Of a DNA stretch of 64,000 nucleotides, positions 45,379 to 53,619 are shown in pieces. A program made the translations under genes and the position numbers. The stretch comes from Planctomycetaceae bacterium (GTDB lineage Bacteria > Planctomycetota > Planctomycetia > Planctomycetales > Planctomycetaceae), in the NCBI GenBank assembly GCA_029259845.1, contig JAJDEI010000313.1, forward strand, positions 1-64,000, read 5' to 3'. Position 1 is the stretch's first letter, and each line of letters begins with the position of its first letter. Below the pieces are notes generated by a model. That model saw only the letters and a program-made list of their open reading frames with translations. It did no database searches and was not told where the DNA came from.

Positions 45379-46362
45379 TCAAATCGAGATCCGTTCGACG
45401 ATGTTCCGCGTTACTCTTCGCTGTCGTCGATCGTAGAGGCGGGTTGTGCGCGGATCGGCGTGGCCGGCCAGATGCTGGACGTCCTCCAACGGAACTCCCT
45501 GGCTCAGCAGATCCGTGATAGTGGCGACCCGAAACGAATGTGGAGACAATCGCGAGGGCAGACCGGCGTCCCTCATCCGACGTTTGACCATGCGAGCCAT
45601 GTCGCCGGCGGACATACCATTTGTCGTCAGTTCTTTGGTGCGACGAACTGCAGTCCGAAAGAGAGGCCTTGCCTTTTCCGAATGTTCCAAACCGGAAGCT
45701 CTCAGGTAGCTGGCCACGAATTGCTGAAGGTCATGGCGGACTGGGATCTCTCGCGATTTCGTTCCCTTTTCGGTGAAACGCAGACAGAACTGATCACTAC
45801 AGTCGTAGTAGTCGCCGCGTCGGAGTTTGGCAACCGCTCCAACTCGTGCGGCCGTGTATATCAAAATGGCAATTATGGCCCGGTCACGCATTCCAATGAC
45901 ATGTGAAACGTCGATGCTTCGCAGAAGTTTCCGAGCTTGTTGTGCGGTGATTTCCGGAGTCTTTCCCTCGACCACCTGAAGCCGTTCGCCGCGAACCGAG
46001 GCGGCGGGATTGAGAATGACGACATGCCTCGTGACAAGCTGGTCAAAGAAATGTCGCAGTGCTGCCAGGTGGAGATTCTTCGTCGCGGGGGAAAGGTCCA
46101 GCGAGTCCAGATATTGGCCGACGTTGGCTGGCGCGATCCGAATCAAATCGATACGTCGCTGTTCGCACCAAGCAAGGAATCGGACCACGGCGTGTTTGTA
46201 GTTCCTCCGTGTGTGCGCGTTTCGTATCTTGCCGTAGACGAACTCTTCCCAGGCGAATCTCGCCGATGGGCCAGCGCTGGCAACGAGACCGGGGACGGGA
46301 TGCTCAGCGTCCGGTCGGTCGGCCAATTCATCAGGAACGACGATGATGTCCTTGGGTTGCAT
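45379..46362 (-). CDS. Tyrosine recombinase (XerC/D-like integrase)
   Basis: The 327-residue recombinase has a SAM-like N-terminal core-binding domain (about residues 30-125) and a full catalytic set: Arg in IYTAARVGAVAKL (about 173), Lys in EKGTKSREIPV, His-x-x-Arg in SPHSFRVATITDLL, His in AGHADPRTT and Tyr in TRLYDRRQ. It is of the short, Xer-like or integron-like size without an arm-binding domain. It lies at the right edge of the PT island, convergent with dndE, and may have moved that island. No attachment site was identified. Confidence 0.92.
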   Translation of the reverse strand: MQPKDIIVVPDELADRPDAEHPVPGLVASAGPSARFAWEEFVYGKIRNAHTRRNYKHAVVRFLAWCEQRRIDLIRIAPANVGQYLDSLDLSPATKNLHLAALRHFFDQLVTRHVVILNPAASVRGERLQVVEGKTPEITAQQARKLLRSIDVSHVIGMRDRAIIAILIYTAARVGAVAKLRRGDYYDCSDQFCLRFTEKGTKSREIPVRHDLQQFVASYLRASGLEHSEKARPLFRTAVRRTKELTTNGMSAGDMARMVKRRMRDAGLPSRLSPHSFRVATITDLLSQGVPLEDVQHLAGHADPRTTRLYDRRQRRVTRNIVERISI

Positions 46363-46695
46363 CCACCTCCGTGCGGTTGTTCGTCATGCCGAGTGCCTGT
46401 TGCGTGTTTCATTCGGACGTCGGTGGCACGAAACGGATGACTGCAACACCAAACACACTCAGCACGAATGAGCATTCGATTCATCAACGCGGATCATCGG
46501 AAACTGCGACCAGCGGCTTTTCGCGGACCGGCAAGTAACGCCCCACAACGTCCTTTGTTAGACACTAAAACATGGAAGACACTCGTGTGTCAAACACGAT
46601 CCTGCGAACCTGGTTGGGCGCAATGAACCGGAGTCGCGAGCTGCGAATTCCTGGCGTAAAGAGTGCAGTTATGTATCCACGAGGCACTACCTCAG
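46363..46695. other. Intergenic region right of the recombinase
   Basis: No gene is seen. A short palindrome GACACTCGTGTGTC lies near 46577-46590. The stretch is a candidate for an island boundary or attachment site, but no repeat with the other side was recognised. Confidence 0.3.
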
Positions 46696-46932
46696 CTAAC
46701 GTGCCCTCACCTCTTCAACGCTGGTTTCCGCCGGCACGGCCAACATCCCGTCCGTGATCCCCAACATGTTGCTGAACTCCTCCCCATTCGCGCCTGGTTC
46801 ACCGTGAAGATATTGGACATTCCAGTTTCCGTCCTGAGGTCTGTCATCGAGTCCGACCCACACGCCGCCGTAGATGCGAACTTCGATGTCGTCGTCCATC
46901 GCCTGCTCTGGATTGTCAATGTTCGCCTTCAC
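46696..46932 (-). CDS. Small acidic hypothetical protein (78 aa)
   Basis: A frame reading VKANIDNPEQAMDDDIEVRIYGGVWVGLDDR has clear protein character. The GTG at 46932 overlaps the end of the WD40/PDZ gene by 17 bases; an internal ATG at 46899 is an alternative. The C-terminus is GMLAVPAETSVEEVRAR. No family is recognised. Likely translationally coupled to the upstream secreted protein. Confidence 0.5.
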   Translation of the reverse strand: MKANIDNPEQAMDDDIEVRIYGGVWVGLDDRPQDGNWNVQYLHGEPGANGEEFSNMLGITDGMLAVPAETSVEEVRAR

Positions 46933-48334
46933 TGCCTTTGGACTGCAAACCAGTCGCATCGACGACATGCAATTCACCCTGCACGAAGTAGGCGAACCAT
47001 TTCCCATCGCGGGAGAACTCCATTGATTGCACGGCTTTCTCATGGCCTGTGGCGAATTCGCGAAGCTTTTCTCCGGTGGTGATGTCCCAGACTCGAACCG
47101 CGCCAAACGGGTCGGCAGTAGCAACGACATTCTGCGACGACACGGCAAGGCATTTTAGCAATTGAAGTGGCGAGCGCTTTCGTGATCGGTTGATATCGAG
47201 GCCCGTAGTCTTGGCCACCGACCGTTTGACTGATCCGGCGGTTCCGCCGGCGCGAGGCACCTCGTCGGGAGCGTTCCAACCCAGAGTCAGGGCGTCCTCA
47301 TACTTGCCGGTCTTGATATTTAGGATTTGCACCGTATCGCGCGTTCCGATCAAGAGTTTGGAACCGTCTGCGCTGAATCGAATTTGATACCAGGAATCTC
47401 CTGGAAACGGCGCATACGTCAAGCGTTCTCGACTCGCTATTGTGAAGATCTCGATTCCATCCCCGTCACGATCTCTGCGCGTCGCGAGGATGGCAAACAA
47501 CTTCCCGTCCGGCGACACGGCAACCTGACCAATATCCTGCAGATTGACAGGCTTGAAGGCGGAAATGATCTCCCCGGTGTACGCATTACTGAATTCGTGC
47601 TTGTTGTCTGACATACACCAAACAGCATGCTCCTGAATCTCGGAAACTTCGTAAGGGATGAATTCGAGCCGGCCATCCCTGCTATCCACAGCCTGTCGGC
47701 GAAGCGTATGGATGTCTGACTCGAACTCGCCTTTTGGAATCACCTGGAGACGCACGAAACTACCCGCTTCACCTTGCAGCAACTTGACGAAGCGGTCCAA
47801 GGAATAGCCAAGCACGCGAGTGATTCGGCCGCCTCGCCCTTCGCCGATACCGGTGATCTCATCCCCCTTCCGGATCTTCTTCAGCTTCTGAGCCGGCCCA
47901 CCGTCGTTGATTTCCTTCACGATAATCTTGCCGCCGCGCAGCACACACGACAGGCCGAGATGGCCTTTTGCAAATCTCGCGTTGTAGTCGAACTTGATGG
48001 CCCTGCCCGACCGACTGTCAAGCAGCTTTCGTTTGGATTCGGAAATCATGAAGAGCCGTTCGCCGTTCTTGGAGTAGCCAATGGAAAACGGGGTTTCCTG
48101 CAGGTGGCGAACAATCTCCCCGTCCTGTGTGCGAATGAATGAGAGGCGATTTCGCGCCGTGGACACTACGAGCATGCTCCCGTCCGGGGAAAAATGCATT
48201 GTCCTCAACTCGAATGGAGATCCGCCCGACCTGAGAAAACGCAGGACATGATGAGTTTCGGCTCGACCAACGGTCGATGCCAGGTGCAATACGAACAGTG
48301 TCAGCACGGTCGCGACGACTCGTCTTTCCTGCAT
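46916..48334 (-). CDS. Secreted WD40-like protein with embedded PDZ domain
   Basis: The 472-residue protein starts with a signal peptide (VVATVLTLFVLHLASTVGRA, cleaved after about residue 25). WD40/beta-propeller repeats follow (for example MHFSPDGSMLVVSTARNRLS and VAVSPDGKLFAILATRR). A PDZ domain is inserted at about residues 125-200 (IIVKEINDGGPAQKLKKIRKGDEITGIGEG). C-terminal repeats include VRVWDITTGEKLREFATGHEKAVQSMEFS. GGAG precedes the ATG. Such exported propellers are common in planctomycetes; no catalytic domain is visible, so it is probably a scaffold or binding protein. Confidence 0.83.
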   Translation of the reverse strand: MQERRVVATVLTLFVLHLASTVGRAETHHVLRFLRSGGSPFELRTMHFSPDGSMLVVSTARNRLSFIRTQDGEIVRHLQETPFSIGYSKNGERLFMISESKRKLLDSRSGRAIKFDYNARFAKGHLGLSCVLRGGKIIVKEINDGGPAQKLKKIRKGDEITGIGEGRGGRITRVLGYSLDRFVKLLQGEAGSFVRLQVIPKGEFESDIHTLRRQAVDSRDGRLEFIPYEVSEIQEHAVWCMSDNKHEFSNAYTGEIISAFKPVNLQDIGQVAVSPDGKLFAILATRRDRDGDGIEIFTIASRERLTYAPFPGDSWYQIRFSADGSKLLIGTRDTVQILNIKTGKYEDALTLGWNAPDEVPRAGGTAGSVKRSVAKTTGLDINRSRKRSPLQLLKCLAVSSQNVVATADPFGAVRVWDITTGEKLREFATGHEKAVQSMEFSRDGKWFAYFVQGELHVVDATGLQSKGSEGEH

Positions 48335-48512
48335 GATTGATGCTCCGCCGATTGTTTCGGAATGGGATTTGTTTGTGTCAAGTCAATGCCCGCCTCAATA
48401 AGATGATCAGCGCGCCACGCGAAAACCTGCGCCACTCGTTCTGGCACGAGACGAGAACGAGGTTCCAGTGGCACGCGGCAACTAAAACCCCGTCAGATTG
48501 GCGAATCAGCCG

Positions 48513-48806
48513 TCAATCAAAGAGTCTCGTTCGACGCCTTCGTCGGGTAGAGTCGTGGTGTCGAACGGACCGATCTTCCGCACTCGGATCGACCGATGCG
48601 TGTGCGACGTCGGACGACTCGCCATTGCTGGCATGTGATTGCCCGCTTCCGTCCACGTGCCAGTGAGCGTCGGCATCATGAACACCGAGTCCGTTGCGTT
48701 CGATGTAACGCAGGACATGGAGTAGCTCATCGAGCACCATGCGGATGTCGGTCAGTTCGTCCTTGAGATAATCAAGCTTTTGCAGCCAGCCATCATTGTT
48801 GGGCAT
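48513..48806 (-). CDS. Small hypothetical island protein (97 aa)
   Basis: The product opens MPNNDGWLQKLDYLKDELTDIRMVLDELLHVLRYIERNG, a coiled-coil helix, followed by a His/Asp/Ser-rich tail ending in a run of Arg. An ideal AAAGGAGG lies 7 bases before the ATG. It is the downstream gene of a minus-strand run of small genes. No family is recognised. Confidence 0.65.
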   Translation of the reverse strand: MPNNDGWLQKLDYLKDELTDIRMVLDELLHVLRYIERNGLGVHDADAHWHVDGSGQSHASNGESSDVAHASVDPSAEDRSVRHHDSTRRRRRTRLFD

Positions 48807-48818
48807 AGCGGCCTCCTT

Positions 48819-49196
48819 TCAGGCACAGAAGTGACAGCGACCATGTTGGGTTGGCGATTGCAGGCGCGGTCGCACCGGTCGAGTGAAATCGGAACTGTCG
48901 TACCGGCCGGCGAGGATTTCGCGAATGTATCGCAGGCCCTGTTCGTAACCGCACCAGCCGAACGTGATCGATTCGATCTGCACGTCTGGCACACCGGCGC
49001 TAGCGGTCTTCCTGCAAACACCATATTCCTGGGCTCCGTCGGCCGACGTCGAATCGTTCAAAAACAGATAGCCTCCGAGTTCGAATCCACAACAACAGCA
49101 CATCGTGTGTTCGGTGAGCCACTTCGCCAGTTCCTCGGGGGATTGAGCTTGCTGGACACACCAGATTCGTTGGTCATGCAACATGGCTTTCTCCAT
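48819..49196 (-). CDS. Cys-rich hypothetical island protein (125 aa)
   Basis: The protein contains EHTMCCCCGFELGGYLF (about residues 30-46) and ends in GRCHFCA, together resembling a split zinc site. Between them lies a DVQIESITFGWCGYEQGLRYI domain. Its ATG overlaps the stop of the upstream gene (TGATG). It belongs to a run of short conserved-looking accessory genes and has no recognised family. Confidence 0.6.
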   Translation of the reverse strand: MEKAMLHDQRIWCVQQAQSPEELAKWLTEHTMCCCCGFELGGYLFLNDSTSADGAQEYGVCRKTASAGVPDVQIESITFGWCGYEQGLRYIREILAGRYDSSDFTRPVRPRLQSPTQHGRCHFCA

Positions 49197-49537
49197 CAGT
49201 TGGAACGGCTCGCGCCGCTGAGTTGGCAGAACCGATCCGTTTCCATCTCGCTCAGTTGGCGTGCGAAAAACTGGCCGCGATGTTTCCAGAACAGTCGGAA
49301 GCGATCAAAACCCTCTGCGAAGGCAAACGCATTGCCGTTCATCCAGCGAGGCGGAAGCACTTCGAGGTAGTCCCACCACGTCTGCTCCTCGATTGCAACG
49401 ATACGGCCTGCCTGTGAAAGCAGCTCGATGAGTTCCGCACGTGACAAATCCCACGGTGGAAGTTCGATCGGATCGCCTGAGGTGAGTTCGGTGAGAAACC
49501 TGCGGAAGTTCTCCTGTGACTTTGCTGTATGGGTCAT
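49196..49537 (-). CDS. Small hypothetical island protein (113 aa)
   Basis: The start is the ATG at 49537 with GGAGGAG upstream; a longer frame upstream is ignored. The product reads MTHTAKSQENFRRFLTELTSGDPIELPPWDLSRAELIELL and WWDYLEVLPPRWMNGNAFAFAEG, a compact aromatic-rich domain. It is directly coupled to the Cys-rich gene downstream. Not recognised by name. Confidence 0.62.
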   Translation of the reverse strand: MTHTAKSQENFRRFLTELTSGDPIELPPWDLSRAELIELLSQAGRIVAIEEQTWWDYLEVLPPRWMNGNAFAFAEGFDRFRLFWKHRGQFFARQLSEMETDRFCQLSGASRSN

Positions 49538-49933
49538 CGTAGACTCCTCCACGTTTGCTGCTGCACCCGGCATGCGCAGCGAGAATGAGAGAACGGGCTC
49601 TGCCGGTGCCCATCGCAGTCCATGAAGGGCCAGCAGCAGGCAACAAAACCCGCCAAAAAACGTTTGCGTGCCACCGACCCTCGACAGAAACCGTGGAGCA
49701 GGTCTCTGTTCAGAGCCGAGTGACGTGGACTTCCCTGACCGGGAATTCAAGGAGCGATGGGAGCCTCACTCAAGGGAGGCTCAACAGATGTGCTAATCCA
49801 AAACTGTTCGGTGGCCGATGGTCTCAAACATTGTTGAAAACCAGGGGCCACCCGGACGCATTCTGATCGGATCAGAGCAGCGCCCGTTCTCGGGGTTCAG
49901 CGGTTGTTGCTGACGGCAACATCGCCGGGCGGC

Positions 49934-50227
49934 TCAGAAGGAATCGTCGCCCTCCTTGTGATGGCTGCCGTTTCTGTTATCGTTCGATGCCGCGACCGCC
50001 TGCTCGAAAATCCACGAGTGGCAGCGGTCGAGCACCTTGCCGACCAGCGGCAGGTCGTCCCGTCCGAAGCTCGCGGAATCCTTCCAGTCGTCACCATCCT
50101 TGTAGAGCCGCGACACGGTGACATTGTGCCGCGTGCCGTTCTGGGTGTCGTTTTCCCAGATGGCGGCCCGGATGCGGCCGAGACGAATCTCGTGGACCGG
50201 GCCGGCTTTCTTCGCAGTCTTTGACAT
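49934..50227 (-). CDS. Small island protein, paralogue of the gene at 63056 (97 aa)
   Basis: The core VHEIRLGRIRAAIWENDTQNGTRHNVTVSRLYKDGDDWKDSASFGRDDLPLVGKVLDRCHSWIFE is shared with the 81-residue protein at 63056-63301 (same length, about half of the residues identical by eye). AAAGGA lies 8 bases before the ATG. This short family appears to be a standard cargo of planctomycete islands. The fold looks like a small all-beta domain followed by a helix, with a basic C-terminal tail. Function is unknown. Confidence 0.75.
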   Translation of the reverse strand: MSKTAKKAGPVHEIRLGRIRAAIWENDTQNGTRHNVTVSRLYKDGDDWKDSASFGRDDLPLVGKVLDRCHSWIFEQAVAASNDNRNGSHHKEGDDSF

Positions 50228-50280
50228 GGTTCTGTCCTTTCATTGGAGACAGAGTGAAGAAAGGAAATGAGCCGCCGCAA

Positions 50281-50607
50281 TTACGGTTGCGGTTTGACAA
50301 TCGGCTCTAAACGGGAAAGCCCGAACGTCTGCCGGGCTTCCTGACATTCCTCGCTGCCTGCGGGAAACAGCACGCAGACAACGGGGCGCGTGGGATAGAT
50401 GCCGCAGTGGTTCTCGCTGCCCAAGAACGGGCAAGCGCCGTTCGTCAGACAGTTGAGATAACCGATCTCACCATCCAATCCCGGTTCCCGAAGCGGCTGC
50501 ATCTGTGGGCCGATTCTCGGCTCACGCAACAGATCCTCTTCGAAGACATCGACCAACTTAGTGCGGCAACAAGCGCCGCAACCGTCGCATTCGTAGGTGT
50601 CATTCAT
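50281..50607 (-). CDS. YkgJ-family cysteine cluster protein
   Basis: The 108-residue protein has the family pattern: YECDGCGACCRTK at residues 6-17, then NGACPFLGSENHCGIYPTRPVVCVLFPAG at about 56-85. The spaced Cys residues bind zinc or an Fe-S cluster. It is coupled to the gene at 50604 through a 4-base ATGA overlap. Its cellular role is unknown. Confidence 0.85.
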   Translation of the reverse strand: MNDTYECDGCGACCRTKLVDVFEEDLLREPRIGPQMQPLREPGLDGEIGYLNCLTNGACPFLGSENHCGIYPTRPVVCVLFPAGSEECQEARQTFGLSRLEPIVKPQP

Positions 50608-51047
50608 GCGTTGATCTCCTCCAAATCAGAAGAGAATCGACACGAACTGCTGAAGCCCGCATCACTATCGAAATCGACCAACAGTTCGGTGATGTCGTCG
50701 GCATACTCGGCGCCGGCCCCGTGCACGTCCCAATCGAAGCGGTCGAGTACCTGCCGTGCAGCCGACTTCGCATCGCCGGCCACGATTCCGGGGAACTTGA
50801 TGCGGACGACCGCGTAGCAATGCACGGAAAACGTCCGAGCGTCAGCTATTTCGTCATCCGCGAAGCCCAGCTCCCGAAGCTTGGCCAAGGCGGCCGCGTC
50901 ACTGGGAAACCGCTGGCAAGAGTCGCAGCGTTCCACGGCAACGCCGGGAGCCAGACGACCCTTCTCCATCGCGGCAATCACGCCCGATACACCTGAATAG
51001 AACGTACCGGGAGACTCACATTCACAGGGTTCGCGCGGGTGAGGCAT
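50604..51047 (-). CDS. Hypothetical island protein (147 aa)
   Basis: The N-terminus has a CECESPG motif and ERCDSCQRFPSDAAALAKLRELGF at about 39-62, followed by an acidic domain (DWDVHGAGAEYADDITELLVDFD). Cys pairs suggest a metal site. GGAGG lies upstream of the ATG. It precedes and overlaps the YkgJ-like gene. Confidence 0.6.
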   Translation of the reverse strand: MPHPREPCECESPGTFYSGVSGVIAAMEKGRLAPGVAVERCDSCQRFPSDAAALAKLRELGFADDEIADARTFSVHCYAVVRIKFPGIVAGDAKSAARQVLDRFDWDVHGAGAEYADDITELLVDFDSDAGFSSSCRFSSDLEEINA

Positions 51048-51102
51048 CGCTCACCTCCTTTCTGCAAGGGATCATGAGAGTTGACAGTCGATTCGGACCG
51101 AC

Positions 51103-52128
51103 TCACGCCGCCAGTGCCAGAAGCTGGCTGATCTTGGCGTCGAGTTCGGCACGGTCGCCGGCAAAGTTGATCGAGCCGGAGAACCGCGTCAGCGCATCGA
51201 CCAAAGAAAAAACGGTCGCCCGCCCGCGACTCATCGCATTGGGCAGCGCCCCTTTAGCGAGCTTGCTTGAAATTCCGTGCTCGCCTAGAAGTTTCAGCAC
51301 ACTCTCAGCGTCCTCGCCGAACGGCTGGTGCATCGCCTTTTCAATGACGGCGGCAAATCCGTCGCGCCGCTCATCACGGCGGGCAACGAGGCGTTCGATG
51401 TGCCGGCGGATTTCGTCCAGCGCTTCACGCACGTTGGTCGTGTGTTTCCGCGAAAATTCGACGACTTCGCAGGCGTCCCATACGATGTGGTTGCCACAAA
51501 TTCGCTGGTACCAGAAGGTCTGAATGCCCAACGAACGGCGACCGACTTCGCTGTTCCAGACAAAAAACCCCGGCGCGAACTGTTCTTCGCCGATTTCCGT
51601 CCAGCCGTTCGGATCGATCAGAAAGCCGAACAGATCCTGCTCACCGCAGTAGAGTCCCGTGCCATGACCAATGAGCGCGGGCTGCGGCGGTTCAAAGTCA
51701 GAGCGGAACTCGGCAATGACGTCGAGCAGTTCCTCGTTCCAGAGCCGGGTGTAGCTGACACCGTGAACGGCTTTCGTCGTTCCTGCGGTCGTCAACAACT
51801 GAATCGGCTTGGATGCACTGGGCAGGGTCTCGCGGATGGCCTGTGCCGCCGTCTCCGGTTGCAGCCGATTGATCGTCTGCCGACTGACGCCGCACAGACC
51901 GCAGAGTTGGCCGAACGACCAGTCGTTGAGATGACACGGCGTGCCATCTTCCAGTGAGATTTGCAGCGATCCATTTCCCTCGGGAACGAGTCGCTGCGGA
52001 AGCTGCCACAGTTCCGTCGATTCCCGCCGTCTGCGGCGACATTCCTCATGCAACGCTTCAAATGACTCGAAGCATTCATCCGGCTCCCGCTTGAATAATT
52101 CGCGATGTGCCTTGTCGAGATTAGCCAT
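51103..52128 (-). CDS. DUF932-family protein
   Basis: The 341-residue protein starts at the ATG at 52128 with AAGGAGAGG upstream. It contains LCGVSRQTINRLQPETAAQAIRETLP, LLTTAGTTKAVHGVSYTRLWNEELLDVI and GLYCGEQDLFGFLIDPNG, the pattern of DUF932 phage/plasmid proteins (length about 300-350). These proteins are found on mobile elements; their role is not established. It is the largest gene of this minus-strand accessory run. Confidence 0.78.
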   Translation of the reverse strand: MANLDKAHRELFKREPDECFESFEALHEECRRRRRESTELWQLPQRLVPEGNGSLQISLEDGTPCHLNDWSFGQLCGLCGVSRQTINRLQPETAAQAIRETLPSASKPIQLLTTAGTTKAVHGVSYTRLWNEELLDVIAEFRSDFEPPQPALIGHGTGLYCGEQDLFGFLIDPNGWTEIGEEQFAPGFFVWNSEVGRRSLGIQTFWYQRICGNHIVWDACEVVEFSRKHTTNVREALDEIRRHIERLVARRDERRDGFAAVIEKAMHQPFGEDAESVLKLLGEHGISSKLAKGALPNAMSRGRATVFSLVDALTRFSGSINFAGDRAELDAKISQLLALAA

Positions 52129-53092
52129 AGTTGCCTCTCCTTCACACGAACAGAATCGTTTTTCCCGACCACAACAGTCAGGCCGCAGACCACCCGTAAC
52201 GGGAAGCCTGCGACCCGACCGGCAGCCGGTGTGAAGGAAACGCAACAGCCTGAATTGATTGAGAAAACCTGAAGAGACCACCGGCCTCCCAACCTCGCCA
52301 CAGGCGAAGTCGAAAGGCCGTTACCACGTCTACCCAAATCGAACTGTTGCTAAAGATTTCATGACCACAAGTGATTTCCTTATCACGAATCGCGGGAATT
52401 GTCACGCACCGCCCAGACAAAAGATAACTGAGCGACCGCCCGCCAGGGCTGGGAGCGGTGAGACGGGAAGAAGTGAGTGTGCAACGCAGACGCCGTTCGT
52501 CAATCACTTGTCGCATATGAATACTGGCCGCAGACTCGTTTTTCGGCAAAGGGGGCACTCGAAGAGAAATCGCGGAGAGTCCAGGGGGAGCCTGTTGGAA
52601 CTGCTTTTTTCCGTCAGGGACGATGGGAAAAAGTCGCGTTAGCGACCCGCAAGGGCAGCTCGAACAGCAGCAGCCGGAGGCGGCCCTTGACCGCAGCGAT
52701 ATCATCCCAATTGCCGGTTGCCGAAATGAATTTGAGGTCGAATTCGAGAAAACTCATCGGCCACGCGAAGACAACCACTGCCAATCAGGGTGCATCTGGA
52801 AATCTGCCTGGAATCGCACCAAACGCATCGATAGACTGACACCGCTCAGCTCAGAAAAGGCGAGTTCACTGAATACCTTTTGCGTTCAAAACATCAAGAC
52901 AATCCGGTTTCCCTTATTCGCCGTCAAGGGAGTTGATCAACAAATCAATTGGATGGCGAGCCAGCCCTCACAGCATCACCGGGGCTGCCAATAGAAATGG
53001 TGATGCCAGATTGACTGAAGGAGAGAACGAGATTGTCGCGTCATGAACCCAAGGGTGGGCTCTCAAGAAGCGACAGCAACTGTAGGAGCAAG
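52129..53092. other. About 960 bases without a supportable gene
   Basis: Divergent genes flank the stretch: the DUF932 gene on the left (minus) and the small gene at 53093 (plus). Frames present read as arbitrary sequence. It probably carries both promoters. No intrinsic terminator or direct repeat array was recognised. Confidence 0.35.
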
Positions 53093-53425
53093 ATGCTCAT
53101 GAAGAACGTAGTGGCCCTGCGGGGCAAACGCGTCGAAGATGCGAAGTCAAACCGTAAGCACGCCTGCCGGTGCCTGGAGTCGTTTCCACACGGTAGCGTG
53201 TTGGCGCAGATCAACCGGCACACGTCGGTAGACGGCGTCGCGTATCGATCGTTCACGATCGATCGGTTGTTTGACACGGCCGAGGGGATTAGGAAAGGAG
53301 AAATCTTCCTGACAGCGGAGGGCATCCGAAACTGTCAGAAGGCCCTGCGGTCGGTAAAAAAGTGGCGGCGCAACGAAATTCGTGAACGCCGCCGGAGAAT
53401 GTTGCGGAAAGTGCTCGGCTTATAA
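53093..53425 (+). CDS. Small basic island protein (110 aa)
   Basis: The start at 53093 has TAGGAGCAAG upstream. The product reads MLMKNVVALRGKRVEDAKSN, then a FDTAEGIRKGEIFLTAEGI segment, and ends with the very basic KWRRNEIRERRRRMLRKVLG. It has the charge of a nucleic-acid-binding protein. Two hairpins follow within 150 bases. Confidence 0.55.
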   Translation: MLMKNVVALRGKRVEDAKSNRKHACRCLESFPHGSVLAQINRHTSVDGVAYRSFTIDRLFDTAEGIRKGEIFLTAEGIRNCQKALRSVKKWRRNEIRERRRRMLRKVLGL

Positions 53426-53540
53426 AGCAACAATCCGCAATGGACTGTGAAACGTACGGCGAGGGGACCCTGCCAGGGGGCACTCGCCGGAATCTCATGG
53501 AGCACGAAGCTTATGAGACGACTCTTTCCGAATGTGTACT

Positions 53541-53571
53541 ACAGGCTCCTTGTCTTTGGCAAGGAGCCTGT
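53541..53571. terminator. Perfect 12-bp hairpin, possible terminator
   Basis: ACAGGCTCCTTG pairs with CAAGGAGCCTGT around a 7-base loop. Only a weak T content follows, so terminator function is uncertain. A second stem, GGCGAG/CTCGCC with an inner CCCTGCCAGGG, lies at 53458-53487. Together they separate the plus-strand small gene from the convergent membrane coiled-coil gene. Confidence 0.55.
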
Positions 53572-53619
53572 CGCATTCTTGGGGATCCGATGCGCAAAGA
53601 GCGTTGATTTGCCTGCCGA

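Noticed and set aside
48410-48480. CGCCACGCGAAAA also seen near 23300 and similar GCCACGCG strings at 26165, 52755 and 58148.
   Set aside because: The shared core is only 8-13 bases, the flanks differ and spacing is irregular, so I could not support a repeat family or insertion-sequence end.
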